Source: Arthrobacter sp. efr-133-R2A-120
GTDB lineage: Bacteria; Actinomycetota; Actinomycetes; Actinomycetales; Micrococcaceae
Assembly (NCBI RefSeq): GCF_030209835.1
Contig: NZ_JARVRF010000008.1
Coordinates: 32,636 to 96,635 of the forward strand
Direction: 5' to 3'
DNA: 64,000 nucleotides
Made by a program: the position numbers and the translations under genes. Numbering within the stretch: position 1 is the stretch's first letter; every line of letters starts with the position of its first letter. A model generated the notes under the pieces. It saw only the letters and a list, made by a program, of their open reading frames with translations. It had not been told where the DNA came from and made no database searches. Shown in pieces: positions 14,474-22,581 of this stretch.

Positions 14474-16564
14474 CTACACGACGGTCAGTGTGACGACGGA
14501 GCCCTCCGGCGCATCGCTGTCCACGGGGTTCTGGTCCCGGACAGTGCCGAAGAAGCCACCCAGGATGTTGTTGATCTTGACCTCGAATCCGAGCGACTCC
14601 AAGGCTTTGCGTGCGGCATCGGCCTGCTTGCCGATGAAGTTCGGGACGTGCACCATCTTCGGCCCCTTGGACAGGGTCAAGGTGACGGAGTCGCCGCGGA
14701 CCAGGGTGCCGTTGGCAGGAGTCTGGCTGACAACGGCTCCCGCGGGGACCTTCTTGTCGTTGACGGGTTCCGGCGCAATTTTGGCGGTCAATCCGGCATC
14801 GCTGATCGCTTTGACGGCGGCTTGCTGGGTCATGCCCCGGACATCCGGTACGGGGAGGGGCTGCGGTCCCTTGGAAACCACCAATGCCACCGGAGTGCCG
14901 TGACGGACTGCGGTGTCCTGGGCCGGGGACTGGGAGATGACCGTGCCCGAAGGCACTTTGTCGTCATACTGTTCGGTGACTTTGCCGAGGGCCATCCCGG
15001 CCACGCCAAGGGCATTTTTTGCCTGGTCGAGTGTCAGGCCGGTCATCGCGGCAAGCGGAAACAACTGCGGACCCTTCGAGACGAAGAGCGACACCGCTTG
15101 GAACTTCCGGACTACCTGGCCGGATGCGGGCTCTGTTCCAACTGCCAACCCCGCCGTGACTTCGTCGTCGTACACGTCTTTCGGCTCGGATTGGAATCCT
15201 GCGGTTCTCAACAGTTGCTGTGCCTCCGCAACCGTCTTGTTCTTGGTGTCCGGTATGGTTCCGGGCGAGCCGGGTCCCATGCCGAAGAACCAGCCCGCCG
15301 CTGTGGCCAGGATCGCCAGCACAATGACCACAATGGTCCAGATCACTGCCCGACGGCGTGGATTGCCTTCCCGCAAAGAGCGCGACGGCGTAGCTGCCGC
15401 CCGGGCGCGGTCCTTTTCTTCCTGGCGCTCCATGCGCTTGATGTCGCGTTTGCTGGGCGGGGCTTCCGCCGGATCCAGGGGTTCCCGGTCCGGTGGCACC
15501 TGGATGTCGAAAGCCGCGGCGCCGGCGGAGAATCCCGCCGGTGGAAGCACCGTGGTTGGATTGCGCTGGTTCGAGATGATCTCCGTCGGGCGTCCGATGC
15601 GCTCCAGGGGCTCCGTGCGTTCAGTAGGGAAAGGGGCGACTACCGCGGTGGCCCCGGCCGCTTCTTGTTGCCCTTCCGGCCCCGCAGCCTTGGCGGCGGG
15701 CGGGTCGATGTCCAGTTGCGCGTCGCTCAAGGTTGTGCGGATATGCCGAAGTTCCGACAAAAGTGCAGAACCGTCCACAGGACGCTCTTCGGGTTCCTTC
15801 GCGGTGCACCACTGGACGAGTTCGTCCACGTCCGCGGCAAGTCCGGGCACAGCGAGCGACGGCGGAGCGACGGCCGCGTTCACGTGTTGGTAGGCGACCT
15901 GGATGGGAACCTCGCCCGCATAGGGTTGCCCGCCGGTCAGCATCTCGTAAAGCATGATGCCGGTCGAATAGATGTCGCTCCGGGCGTCGGCGGGTTTGCC
16001 GAGGACCAATTCGGGAGCCAAATATGCGACCGTGCCGATCAGGGCGCCGGTGCTGGTTGTGGCAGTGACCGCCCGGGCCAGGCCGAAATCGCCCACCTTG
16101 ATGCGGCCGTCGTCGGCGATCAGGACATTCTCCGGTTTTACGTCGCGGTGAATCAGCCCTGCCGCATGGGCGGCTGCGAGTCCTTCGATGACGGGGTCGA
16201 TCAGTGCAAAGGCCAGCCGGGGTGGAAGCGCGGCCTTCTCGTTGAGGACGTCGCGCAGAGTGTGGCCCTTGATGTACTCCATGACGATGTACGCAATGTG
16301 GCCGTCTTGTCCCTGGTCGAGGACTCCAACGACATGCGGGTGGGAAAGGCTGGCCGCGGCCCGGGCCTCACGCTGCAAGCGGTCGAGGAAATTTTGGTCA
16401 TTGGCCAAGTGCGGATGCAGCACTTTGAGCGCCACGTCGCGGTCGAGCCGCTCGTCGGTGGCGAGATAGACGGTTGACATTCCGCCGCCTGCAAGGCGCG
16501 ATCGCACCAGGTAGCGCCCGTCCACGAGGGATCCAAGGAGATGGTCCGAAACTTGTTCCTGCAC
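14474..16564 (-). CDS. Membrane Ser/Thr protein kinase with four PASTA domains, in the pknL position
   Basis: 696 residues. The kinase domain (about 16-280) has the glycine loop LAGGGMSTVY, Lys47 in VALKVLHP, HRDVKPEN with catalytic Asp141, DFG at 159-161 and GTVAYLAPE. A proline- and charge-rich linker follows, then one transmembrane helix at about 406-428, then four extracellular PASTA repeats (434-696), each ending in a VSKGP-like boundary. PASTA domains sense muropeptides or lipid II. The neighbours (DAHP synthase, Rv2175c-type protein, polyprenyl synthase) are those of mycobacterial PknL, which lacks PASTA domains. GTG 16564 is preceded by TAGGAT with 6-nt spacing, so the transcript may be leaderless. 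Likely targets include cell-wall and division proteins and the Rv2175c-type protein. Confidence 0.93.
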   Translation of the reverse strand: MQEQVSDHLLGSLVDGRYLVRSRLAGGGMSTVYLATDERLDRDVALKVLHPHLANDQNFLDRLQREARAAASLSHPHVVGVLDQGQDGHIAYIVMEYIKGHTLRDVLNEKAALPPRLAFALIDPVIEGLAAAHAAGLIHRDVKPENVLIADDGRIKVGDFGLARAVTATTSTGALIGTVAYLAPELVLGKPADARSDIYSTGIMLYEMLTGGQPYAGEVPIQVAYQHVNAAVAPPSLAVPGLAADVDELVQWCTAKEPEERPVDGSALLSELRHIRTTLSDAQLDIDPPAAKAAGPEGQQEAAGATAVVAPFPTERTEPLERIGRPTEIISNQRNPTTVLPPAGFSAGAAAFDIQVPPDREPLDPAEAPPSKRDIKRMERQEEKDRARAAATPSRSLREGNPRRRAVIWTIVVIVLAILATAAGWFFGMGPGSPGTIPDTKNKTVAEAQQLLRTAGFQSEPKDVYDDEVTAGLAVGTEPASGQVVRKFQAVSLFVSKGPQLFPLAAMTGLTLDQAKNALGVAGMALGKVTEQYDDKVPSGTVISQSPAQDTAVRHGTPVALVVSKGPQPLPVPDVRGMTQQAAVKAISDAGLTAKIAPEPVNDKKVPAGAVVSQTPANGTLVRGDSVTLTLSKGPKMVHVPNFIGKQADAARKALESLGFEVKINNILGGFFGTVRDQNPVDSDAPEGSVVTLTVV

Positions 16565-16570
16565 CCTACG

Positions 16571-16576
16571 ATCCTA
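16571..16576 (-). promoter_or_regulatory. Candidate -10 box of a leaderless PASTA-kinase transcript
   Basis: On the minus strand TAGGAT, then CGTAGG (6 nt), then the GTG start. No convincing -35 box. Confidence 0.4.
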
Positions 16577-16590
16577 GTTGAGCAAAAACT

Positions 16591-16621
16591 CGGGCCCGAA
16601 TCGCCATGCGATCCGGGCCCG
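16591..16621 (-). terminator. Terminator after the LysM/transglycosylase gene
   Basis: A 14-bp stem (16591-16604 with 16608-16621) with one mismatch around a 3-nt loop. On the minus strand it is followed by AGTTTTTGC. It lies between two genes read in the same direction, separating the wall-protein gene from the kinase gene. Confidence 0.7.
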
Positions 16622-16637
16622 TGTTGAGCGGCTTGAT

Positions 16638-18008
16638 TTAGCTGAAGCTCTTCTTCAGGGCCAAGATCGAGGCGACGTAGGCCTTCGTGTCGTCGTACAT
16701 GCCGTGCTTGCTCACCGAGTACTGGCCCTGGTAGTAGCCTGCGATGGCCGTGTTCAAGTCTTTGCTGGTGTTGACGAGGGCCCGGATGATGGCGACGCCG
16801 GCGGTCACATTGTCATACGGGTCCAGGATGTTGAGCTTGCGTCCCACCAGTTGGGAAGCCCATTCTCCCGAGGACGGAATCACCTGCATCGTGCCGATGG
16901 CGTTGGCCGGAGAGACTGCACGCTGGTTGAAACCGGATTCCTGGTAGGCGAATGCCAGGGCCAATGACGGGTCCACGCCCATCCGACGAGCGGTATCGGC
17001 CACGATCCCCTTCATCTGGGCGACGCTGGGAACGGGGGAAGCATTGAGCAGGGCCTTGTTCGCGTTGGCGGAACTGACTACCGCATCCGGGTAGGTGTAG
17101 CCGAGGAATGTGCTCGGAACCAGGGGAGTGCTCACGGGAGCCGGAGCCGGGGCTGCAGGAGCGCCCGGGATGGCGAGCTTCTGCCCCGGGTAGATGATGG
17201 TGCTCATGGACAGCTTGTTGGCCGACAACAGCGATGAGAGGGAGACGCCAACGCGCGACGCGATGCCGCCCAAAGTGTCACCCGACTTGATGGTGTACGA
17301 GCCGGTGCCGGCAAGTGCTGGTGCCGCCGGCGCAGGGGCCGCTGGTGCCGGTGCTGAAGGGGCCGGTGCGTTCGTTCCCGGGCCGACCTTGATTTTCTGT
17401 CCCGGATAGATGATGGACCGGCCGTTAAGGCCGTTCCAGCTGAAGACGTCGGACAGCGCCACACCGTGGCGTGCGGCAATGCCGCTCAGAGTATCCCCGG
17501 GGACGACTGTGTAGCTGGAAGCCGACGACGGCGCCGGGGTGGTTGCCGGGCTTGCTGCGGGTGCCGGCGCGGGTGCAGGCGCACTTGGGGCGCTTGCAGA
17601 ACCGGTCAACTTGATCTGCTGTCCCGGGTAGATGATGGTGTTGCCCGAGAGCCCGTTGAGCTTCAGTACGGTGTTGGTGTTCAGCCCGTAGCGGGCCGCG
17701 ATGCCGCTGATGGTATCGCCCCGGACGATGGTGTAGGTGGCCGGGACCGCAGGTGCCATAGGCTGCAGGGCAGCCGGAATGGTCGCGGCAACCGCGGACG
17801 CGGGAATGACGTTTGCAGACACGGCCGAGGCCTGGGCCCGGATGGCAGCGGCAAGTGATGCAGGGATCTTCTGGGTCTGTACTGCTGGAAGCGCGGTTGC
17901 CGGTTGGGCGAGCGCCAATGAAGAGAGCATGACGGCGGGCAGAGCCGCTGTGGTGGCCGCAATTACGGGCATGCTCGTTGTCTTCTTGGGCGAGCGGGGC
18001 GTCGTCAT
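16638..18008 (-). CDS. Secreted wall protein with three LysM domains and a lytic transglycosylase-like domain
   Basis: 456 residues from the ATG at 18008, chosen because GAGGA lies 8 nt upstream; the open frame continues about 100 codons further without a site. A signal peptide (residues 1 to about 40, ending QPATALPA) is followed by three LysM repeats at 91-135, 165-209 and 237-281, each with a GDT[IL].GIA core and IIYPGQ end, joined by Ala/Pro-rich linkers. The C-terminal SLT fold has the catalytic glutamate in AYQESGF (about Glu357), then GTMQVIPSSG. It probably binds peptidoglycan and cleaves glycan strands during wall remodelling. A dyad resembling a CRP/GlxR site lies about 90-100 nt upstream. 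Confidence 0.9.
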   Translation of the reverse strand: MTTPRSPKKTTSMPVIAATTAALPAVMLSSLALAQPATALPAVQTQKIPASLAAAIRAQASAVSANVIPASAVAATIPAALQPMAPAVPATYTIVRGDTISGIAARYGLNTNTVLKLNGLSGNTIIYPGQQIKLTGSASAPSAPAPAPAPAASPATTPAPSSASSYTVVPGDTLSGIAARHGVALSDVFSWNGLNGRSIIYPGQKIKVGPGTNAPAPSAPAPAAPAPAAPALAGTGSYTIKSGDTLGGIASRVGVSLSSLLSANKLSMSTIIYPGQKLAIPGAPAAPAPAPVSTPLVPSTFLGYTYPDAVVSSANANKALLNASPVPSVAQMKGIVADTARRMGVDPSLALAFAYQESGFNQRAVSPANAIGTMQVIPSSGEWASQLVGRKLNILDPYDNVTAGVAIIRALVNTSKDLNTAIAGYYQGQYSVSKHGMYDDTKAYVASILALKKSFS

Positions 18009-18083
18009 GGGAGCAATCCTCATCTCAGCAGCGGACGTCGGGAATGCCGCTGTTGCCAGTGTTACTAAAGTGAGTAGTGATGC

Positions 18084-18113
18084 AAATGTGATCAATGTGA
18101 ATCTCTCACATTT
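18084..18113. promoter_or_regulatory. TGTGA/TCACA dyad between the LysM gene and the Rv2175c-type gene
   Basis: AATGTGA-N5-TCACATT at 18094-18112, with an extra ATGTGA half-site at 18085-18090. CRP/GlxR sites of actinobacteria are TGTGA-N6-TCACA; here the spacer is one base short. The position is in the divergent promoter region. Confidence 0.35.
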
Positions 18114-18232
18114 TTCGATTCCGCACAAGAAATCCCGGCGCATTCGATTCCCGGGCAATTCGGGGACACAAATTCCGCCCCTACCGTCCGTCTGGCTAGG
18201 CGCAAAGCGCGCGGGCGTGGCAATCTTGATCC

Positions 18233-18586
18233 GTGAGTAATGTAGAAAGCCTCGTTTCCGATTGGCTGCCGCTGCCCGATGTGGCAGAGCTGCTGAACGT
18301 TTCAATCACCAAGGTCCACGGTCTTCTGGATGAGCGTGCAGTGGTGGCTGTGAGAGTGGGCGAACGCAACATCCGTTCGATTCCTGCCCTCTTTATCCAG
18401 GACGGTCATGTGGTGGATAGCCTGAAGGGCACCATTGCAGTGCTCGGCGATGCCGGGTACACGGATGAGGAGCTCATTGCGTGGCTTTTCACTCCGGATG
18501 AGTCACTGCGTGGCCGCCCAGTCGACGCGCTGCGTGAAGGGCGCAAGACTGAAATCCGACGCAGGGCTCAATCGCTTGCCTGGTGA
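18233..18586 (+). CDS. Rv2175c-family DNA-binding protein
   Basis: A 117-residue protein with a winged helix-turn-helix of MerR/excisionase shape near the N-terminus (LPDVAELLNVSITKVHGLLDE) and a C-terminal domain ending in a basic segment. In M. tuberculosis the equivalent Rv2175c is phosphorylated by PknL on an N-terminal threonine, which blocks DNA binding. Here the N-terminal extension before the helix-turn-helix is very short (about 12 residues) and contains serines but no threonine, so that control site may be absent. GTG 18233 is preceded by CAATCT, 6 nt away, a weaker version of the leaderless pattern. Targets unknown. Confidence 0.85.
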   Translation: MSNVESLVSDWLPLPDVAELLNVSITKVHGLLDERAVVAVRVGERNIRSIPALFIQDGHVVDSLKGTIAVLGDAGYTDEELIAWLFTPDESLRGRPVDALREGRKTEIRRRAQSLAW

Positions 18587-18596
18587 GGGACTCCTG

Positions 18597-18650
18597 CCTT
18601 AAATACAGTGGTGGCGATCAGCAAGCTGATCGCCACCACTGTATTTAAGG
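18597..18650. terminator. Long bidirectional terminator with a 25-bp perfect stem
   Basis: 18597-18621 pairs exactly with 18626-18650 around the loop CAAG, with A/T-rich ends (CCTTAAATACAG and its complement). It separates the convergent Rv2175c-type and polyprenyl synthase genes. Confidence 0.85.
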
Positions 18651-18671
18651 GGTATGCATCCAGAAGGCCTT

Positions 18672-18698
18672 TAACCTGGATAACCTGGATAACCTGGA
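18672..18698. repeat. Three tandem copies of TAACCTGGA
   Basis: The 9-mer occurs at 18672, 18681 and 18690 without a mismatch, between the long terminator and the stop codon of the polyprenyl synthase gene. Confidence 0.8.
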
Positions 18699-18711
18699 TT
18701 TACGCAAAGGT

Positions 18712-19803
18712 TCACGCTGCCCGGCTGACTGCGGCTTCGGCCAACTGCCTGAGTGCGGTAAGCGGAAGTTCGGCCAGGGGGAGGCGATCCAGGGCCTCGA
18801 AAGCCTCGTTACTGAGCTCCTCGATCATTGATTCCGTGGCTTCGAGGGCGCCGCAATCCACGATGATCCGCCTGATCTCGGCAACCTCGGCCTCACCAAG
18901 GTCCTGCCTTCCGAGCATGGTATCGATGTAGCTCGAATCAGCAGCTCCGGCCTGGTTGATCGCGAAGCCCACCAGCACGGTGCGCTTGCCCTCGCGGAGG
19001 TCATCCCCCGCGGGCTTTCCTGTAGTCCCGGGGTCTCCGAACACTCCCAGGACGTCGTCGCGTAGCTGGAATGCTTCACCAAGCGGCAACGCGAAGGCGG
19101 AATAGCCTCGCAGAAGCTCTTCGCTGCCCCCAGCCAATGCGCCCCCAAGAGCCAAGGGGTGTTCAGTCGAGTACTTCGCCGATTTGAAACGGATGATGGA
19201 CTGGGCGCGGTGGACGGCACCTGCGCGGTCCCGCACCGGACCTGCGACTTCCTCCAGGATGTCCAGGTATTGACCGGCCATGACTTCGGCGCGCATCAGG
19301 TTGAAGATCCGCCGCGCACGGGTGCCGGAGGCGGCCCTGCCACCAATCTCCGTGAACGCCTCTTCACTGAAGGACAGGCACAGGTCTCCGGTCAGGATGG
19401 CGGCCGCGTGCCCGAAGCGCTCGCTGTCGAGGGCCCATCCTTCGCCCTCATGGAGCTGGGTGAACCTCTTGTGGACGCTGGGACCGCCGCGCCGCGTATC
19501 AGAGCGGTCGATGATGTCATCGTGAATCAGGGCTGCAGCCTGAAAAAGTTCCAAAGCGCAGCCCGCAGTGATGATGTCGGGATGTGCGGACTCACCTCCG
19601 GCACCTCTCCATCCCCAGTAGCACATCAAGGCCCGGAGCCGTTTGCCGCCTGTCACAAGGCTCGTGATTGAGCCCATGAGGGGAGCGACATCGGGAGAGA
19701 TGGTGGCCATGGTTTCTTGTTGCGCCCCAAGGAAGCCGCTAAGTTTGGCGGCGACATCGGCCACAAAACGGCTCTGTTCCGAACCGAGGCTATCCGCGGT
19801 CAC
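18712..19803 (-). CDS. Polyprenyl diphosphate synthase (IdsA-type)
   Basis: A 363-residue trans-prenyltransferase of the geranylgeranyl/farnesyl diphosphate synthase family. The first aspartate-rich motif is DDIIDRSDTRRG near residue 95; the second is RDDVLGVFGD, the DDxxGxFGD form usual in actinobacterial IdsA proteins. It would elongate allylic diphosphates with isopentenyl diphosphate for menaquinone, carotenoid or polyprenyl-phosphate synthesis; chain length is not predictable here. GTG 19803 overlaps the stop of the upstream lipoprotein gene (GTGA), so translation is probably coupled. Matches the idsA2 position of the mycobacterial pknL locus. Confidence 0.9.
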   Translation of the reverse strand: MTADSLGSEQSRFVADVAAKLSGFLGAQQETMATISPDVAPLMGSITSLVTGGKRLRALMCYWGWRGAGGESAHPDIITAGCALELFQAAALIHDDIIDRSDTRRGGPSVHKRFTQLHEGEGWALDSERFGHAAAILTGDLCLSFSEEAFTEIGGRAASGTRARRIFNLMRAEVMAGQYLDILEEVAGPVRDRAGAVHRAQSIIRFKSAKYSTEHPLALGGALAGGSEELLRGYSAFALPLGEAFQLRDDVLGVFGDPGTTGKPAGDDLREGKRTVLVGFAINQAGAADSSYIDTMLGRQDLGEAEVAEIRRIIVDCGALEATESMIEELSNEAFEALDRLPLAELPLTALRQLAEAAVSRAA

Positions 19804-20336
19804 TTGATTGACCCGGCGGCCACGTTGGCACCGATGGTGAACGTGGATTTGCCTGCCGTTTCCACCACTGAGATATTCACCGTTTCATTGTCGCCACGGA
19901 GGAAATCCTTTGATTTGATACTTCCCACGGTGTTTCCGGGAACTTCCTTAAAGCCCTGCGCCGTGAGCGCGGAAGTATAAAAGGCCACGACTGCGTCGAC
20001 CGGAGACGCAATGGTGCCGACCAGGGCCACCGACGCCGGGGAGGAGTTCTTGTCGAAACTGCTGGATTCCACCGCTGCCTTGGGCATCAACGGAATCAAT
20101 TGCTGCGGGAATCCCGGAACCAGGGCGCCGACCGCCGCCGAAGCTCCTGCGGCCCCCGTGGAAGTGGCAGCCGGCGCCGGACTCGCCGAGGCAGTGACCG
20201 CCCCGGACGACGATGTTGGCCCCGCCCCTTGGGATGCCGTGCTTGCAGGGGACGACCCGCAAGCCGAGATGGTCAACGCGACGCCCGTGGCCAACAGGGC
20301 CAGGCTGACGGGTTGAGGCTTTCCAAAGAGCTTCAC
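19800..20336 (-). CDS. Lipoprotein of unknown function
   Basis: 178 residues starting at GTG 20336 with GGAGGAAAT upstream. A type II signal peptide (LALLATGVALTISAC) gives lipidation at about Cys26. A Ser/Ala/Pro-rich linker leads to a C-terminal domain of about 110 residues (AVVAFYTSALTAQGFKEVPG is its best-defined part) that I cannot assign. The pattern suggests a small alpha/beta domain on the outer face of the membrane. It overlaps the polyprenyl synthase start by 4 nt, so it may act in the same process, but that is inference only. Confidence 0.8.
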   Translation of the reverse strand: MKLFGKPQPVSLALLATGVALTISACGSSPASTASQGAGPTSSSGAVTASASPAPAATSTGAAGASAAVGALVPGFPQQLIPLMPKAAVESSSFDKNSSPASVALVGTIASPVDAVVAFYTSALTAQGFKEVPGNTVGSIKSKDFLRGDNETVNISVVETAGKSTFTIGANVAAGSIK

Positions 20337-20420
20337 AGGGATTTCCTCCTGGGGACGACGCCGGATGCTGCCTCCAGTTTAGGACGCCGGATGCGGCCTC
20401 CCGTAACCAGTGCCGCGGCA

Positions 20421-20426
20421 TAGGAT
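20421..20426 (+). promoter_or_regulatory. Candidate -10 box of a leaderless dinB transcript
   Basis: TAGGAT, then TTCCTT (6 nt), then GTG 20433. No ribosome binding site is visible. Confidence 0.45.
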
Positions 20427-20432
20427 TTCCTT

Positions 20433-21701
20433 GTGAGACCACAAGCAGAGGACAACGGGCGGGGCCCCGGACAAGAATTCGCCCCGGATCCCGCTGCCCT
20501 GCGGGAACTGAGGCGAACCAGCATCCTCCACGTAGACATGGATGCCTTCTTTGTCTCCGTGGAACTGCGCACGCGGCCTGAACTCAAGGGGAAGCCCGTC
20601 ATTGTGGGGTTTCCGGTGGATCGCTCAGTTGTGCTGTCCGCATCCTACGAAGCGCGCGCGTTGGGCGTGAAGTCTGCCATGCCCATGGCCAACGCCATGC
20701 GGATGTGCCCCAACGCGATCATCATCGAACCCCGCCACACCCTTTATTACGAGGTGTCCCGGCAGCTGATGGGAATATTCGAATCGATAACGGACCTCGT
20801 GGAGCCGTTGAGCGTCGACGAGGCTTTCCTGGACGTCGGCGGCGCGATCAGGAGGCTTGGTCCGCCTCTTCAGATCGGCCATTTGATCCGGAGCCGCGTT
20901 GCGTCCGAGCTGGGAATCACTGCGTCCGTGGGGATAGCCGCCAACAAGTTCGTTGCCAAAATAGCTTCTACACGCTGCAAACCCGACGGACTGCTCCTGA
21001 TTGAGGCGGGGCAGACCGTAGCCTACTTGCACAGCCTGCCCGTGAACGCCTTGTGGGGAGTCGGGGCCAAGACCGCCGATGTCCTCGCCAGGCTGGGGAT
21101 CCGTACCGTCGCTGATGTTGCGGCCACGCCGCTTTCTTCCTTGAAAAAGGTCCTTGGAGCTTCGGGCGAGCACGTCCACCGATTGTCGCTGGGCCTGGAT
21201 CCGCGGCCGGTCACGCCTACCCGCCTCGAAAAGAGCATTGGCTCCGAGGAAACGTTCGCAGTTGACACTCCGGATGACGCGCTCCTGCACCGCGAGTTGC
21301 TGAGGCTCTCCCACCGAACCGCTTCACGGCTGCGGACAGCCGGAATGGTAGCCCGGACCATCGCGCTGAAGCTGCGCTATGCGGATTTTTCGACAATCAG
21401 CCGCAGCAAGACAATGCATACGCCGGTGGACAGCGCCCAGCTGATCTATCAGGTGGCGAGCCAGTTGCTGGCGTCCTTGGGGGAGCGGCCGATGAGCGTG
21501 CGGCTTGTGGGAGTCCGCGCCGAGCAGCTTGAGCCGGCCGAGCATGCCTCGCTGCAGTTAAGCCTGGATCGCAGGGACGACAACTGGCGGGCCGCCGAGC
21601 AGGCGCTTGACCGAGTCACCGAGCGATTCGGCAGCAAGACTGTCCTTCCGGCAACGCTTCTGGAGCCGCATGCGGAGCCCGATGGGCAGGGCTCTCCCTA
21701 G
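20433..21701 (+). CDS. dinB: DNA polymerase IV (Y-family)
   Basis: A 422-residue Y-family translesion polymerase. Catalytic residues are visible in ILHVDMDAFFVSVE (first Asp) and LSVDEAFLDV (Asp-Glu pair), with SYEARALGVKSAM between. A helix-hairpin-helix (LWGVGAKTADVLARLGI) and the little-finger domain follow. It copies past damaged bases with low fidelity. No LexA-box was noticed before it. Divergent from the lipoprotein gene, upstream of the DUF3040 gene. Confidence 0.94.
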   Translation: MRPQAEDNGRGPGQEFAPDPAALRELRRTSILHVDMDAFFVSVELRTRPELKGKPVIVGFPVDRSVVLSASYEARALGVKSAMPMANAMRMCPNAIIIEPRHTLYYEVSRQLMGIFESITDLVEPLSVDEAFLDVGGAIRRLGPPLQIGHLIRSRVASELGITASVGIAANKFVAKIASTRCKPDGLLLIEAGQTVAYLHSLPVNALWGVGAKTADVLARLGIRTVADVAATPLSSLKKVLGASGEHVHRLSLGLDPRPVTPTRLEKSIGSEETFAVDTPDDALLHRELLRLSHRTASRLRTAGMVARTIALKLRYADFSTISRSKTMHTPVDSAQLIYQVASQLLASLGERPMSVRLVGVRAEQLEPAEHASLQLSLDRRDDNWRAAEQALDRVTERFGSKTVLPATLLEPHAEPDGQGSP

Positions 21702-21820
21702 GCGTCGAAGTGCGCTCGCGCGCCTCCGGAGTGTCTTTCAGAACAGCGGCCAACAAACTATCCTAGAGATACACAGATTTAGACCGTCTGGATAAATTGC
21801 CATGTTGCGTCTGTTCCGTG

Positions 21821-21867
21821 AGACCGTGTTCACAAGACACGGTCTTCGGGAACCCTTTTTTGGGTTC
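21821..21867 (+). terminator. Tandem hairpins before the DUF3040 gene
   Basis: AGACCGTG (21821-21828) pairs with CACGGTCT (21838-21845); directly after, GAACCC (21850-21855) and GGGTTC (21862-21867) flank six T residues. The first stem could terminate dinB transcripts; the pair could also be an attenuator in the leader of the downstream gene. Confidence 0.5.
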
Positions 21868-21935
21868 GTCCGTTCAAGGAACAAGAGGCAACGGCCGCGG
21901 CGTATCCAGACGCTGGCCGACTAAAGGAGGTCGCG

Positions 21936-22298
21936 ATGCCCCTCTCGGAGCACGAACAGAAGCTCCTCGAGCAACTCGAGAAGCAACTGCATGAGGACGA
22001 TCCAAAGTTTGCCAATTCAATGGGCTCTGACCCCATTCGCTCATGGTCGACCAGGCACATCGTTATTGGCGTTCTAGGCACTATCGCCGGGATTCTCTTG
22101 TTGTTGGTAGGTGTGTCCTTGCAGAACATCTTCCTTGGCGTGCTGGGCTTCATAGTCATGGGCGCCGGCGTTTACTTCGCCACCCTGAGAAGGGCAGTCG
22201 GCGGCAAGTCGAAGAGCGCCAAGCCGGGCAAGGCAAGGAACTCATTCATGAGCAACCTCGAGGAACGCTGGGACGAGCGTCGCCGCGGCGAGGAGTAG
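21936..22298 (+). CDS. DUF3040 membrane protein
   Basis: A 120-residue protein with the DUF3040 opening MPLSEHEQKLLEQLEKQLHE, a cytoplasmic coiled segment that resembles those of small division-associated proteins. Two transmembrane helices follow at about 43-62 and 64-85, then a basic tail. AAAGGAGG precedes the ATG. The family is actinobacterial and commonly encoded just ahead of mraZ (as Rv2169c is near the mycobacterial cluster). Function unknown; a role in the envelope is suggested only by location. Confidence 0.88.
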   Translation: MPLSEHEQKLLEQLEKQLHEDDPKFANSMGSDPIRSWSTRHIVIGVLGTIAGILLLLVGVSLQNIFLGVLGFIVMGAGVYFATLRRAVGGKSKSAKPGKARNSFMSNLEERWDERRRGEE

Positions 22299-22376
22299 CT
22301 GAGCGCTCCATTGAGGGGCTCGTCCTCCACGTGGATGCCGAGTCCTCCACATTGCACCACCAGGCTCTGGCCTGAT

Positions 22377-22409
22377 TGCGAAAAGACCCGAATATCGGGT
22401 CTTTTCGCA
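22377..22409. terminator. Terminator after the DUF3040 gene
   Basis: TGCGAAAAGACCCGA (22377-22391) pairs perfectly with 22395-22409, loop ATA. It isolates the division cluster promoter from upstream transcription. Confidence 0.8.
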
Positions 22410-22581
22410 TTTAACGCCACGTTCGCCGCACCTCGCGAGCCTGCGGGCACGACTCAGGGCCGCCGTCGTGCGCATCCCCGCAGCGCCGCCGCAAAGTCTC
22501 CTCCACCGCCAACCACCCTTGAGATCCACGTGTTTTCAGGCTGCCGCATTCGAAAGTGGGGCGGAAACACGCCGGATTGCG

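Noticed and set aside
18009..18232. Cyclic-di-AMP (ydaO) riboswitch before the LysM gene
   Set aside because: Such riboswitches precede wall-lytic genes in actinobacteria, but the conserved ydaO sequence blocks are not present on the minus strand here.
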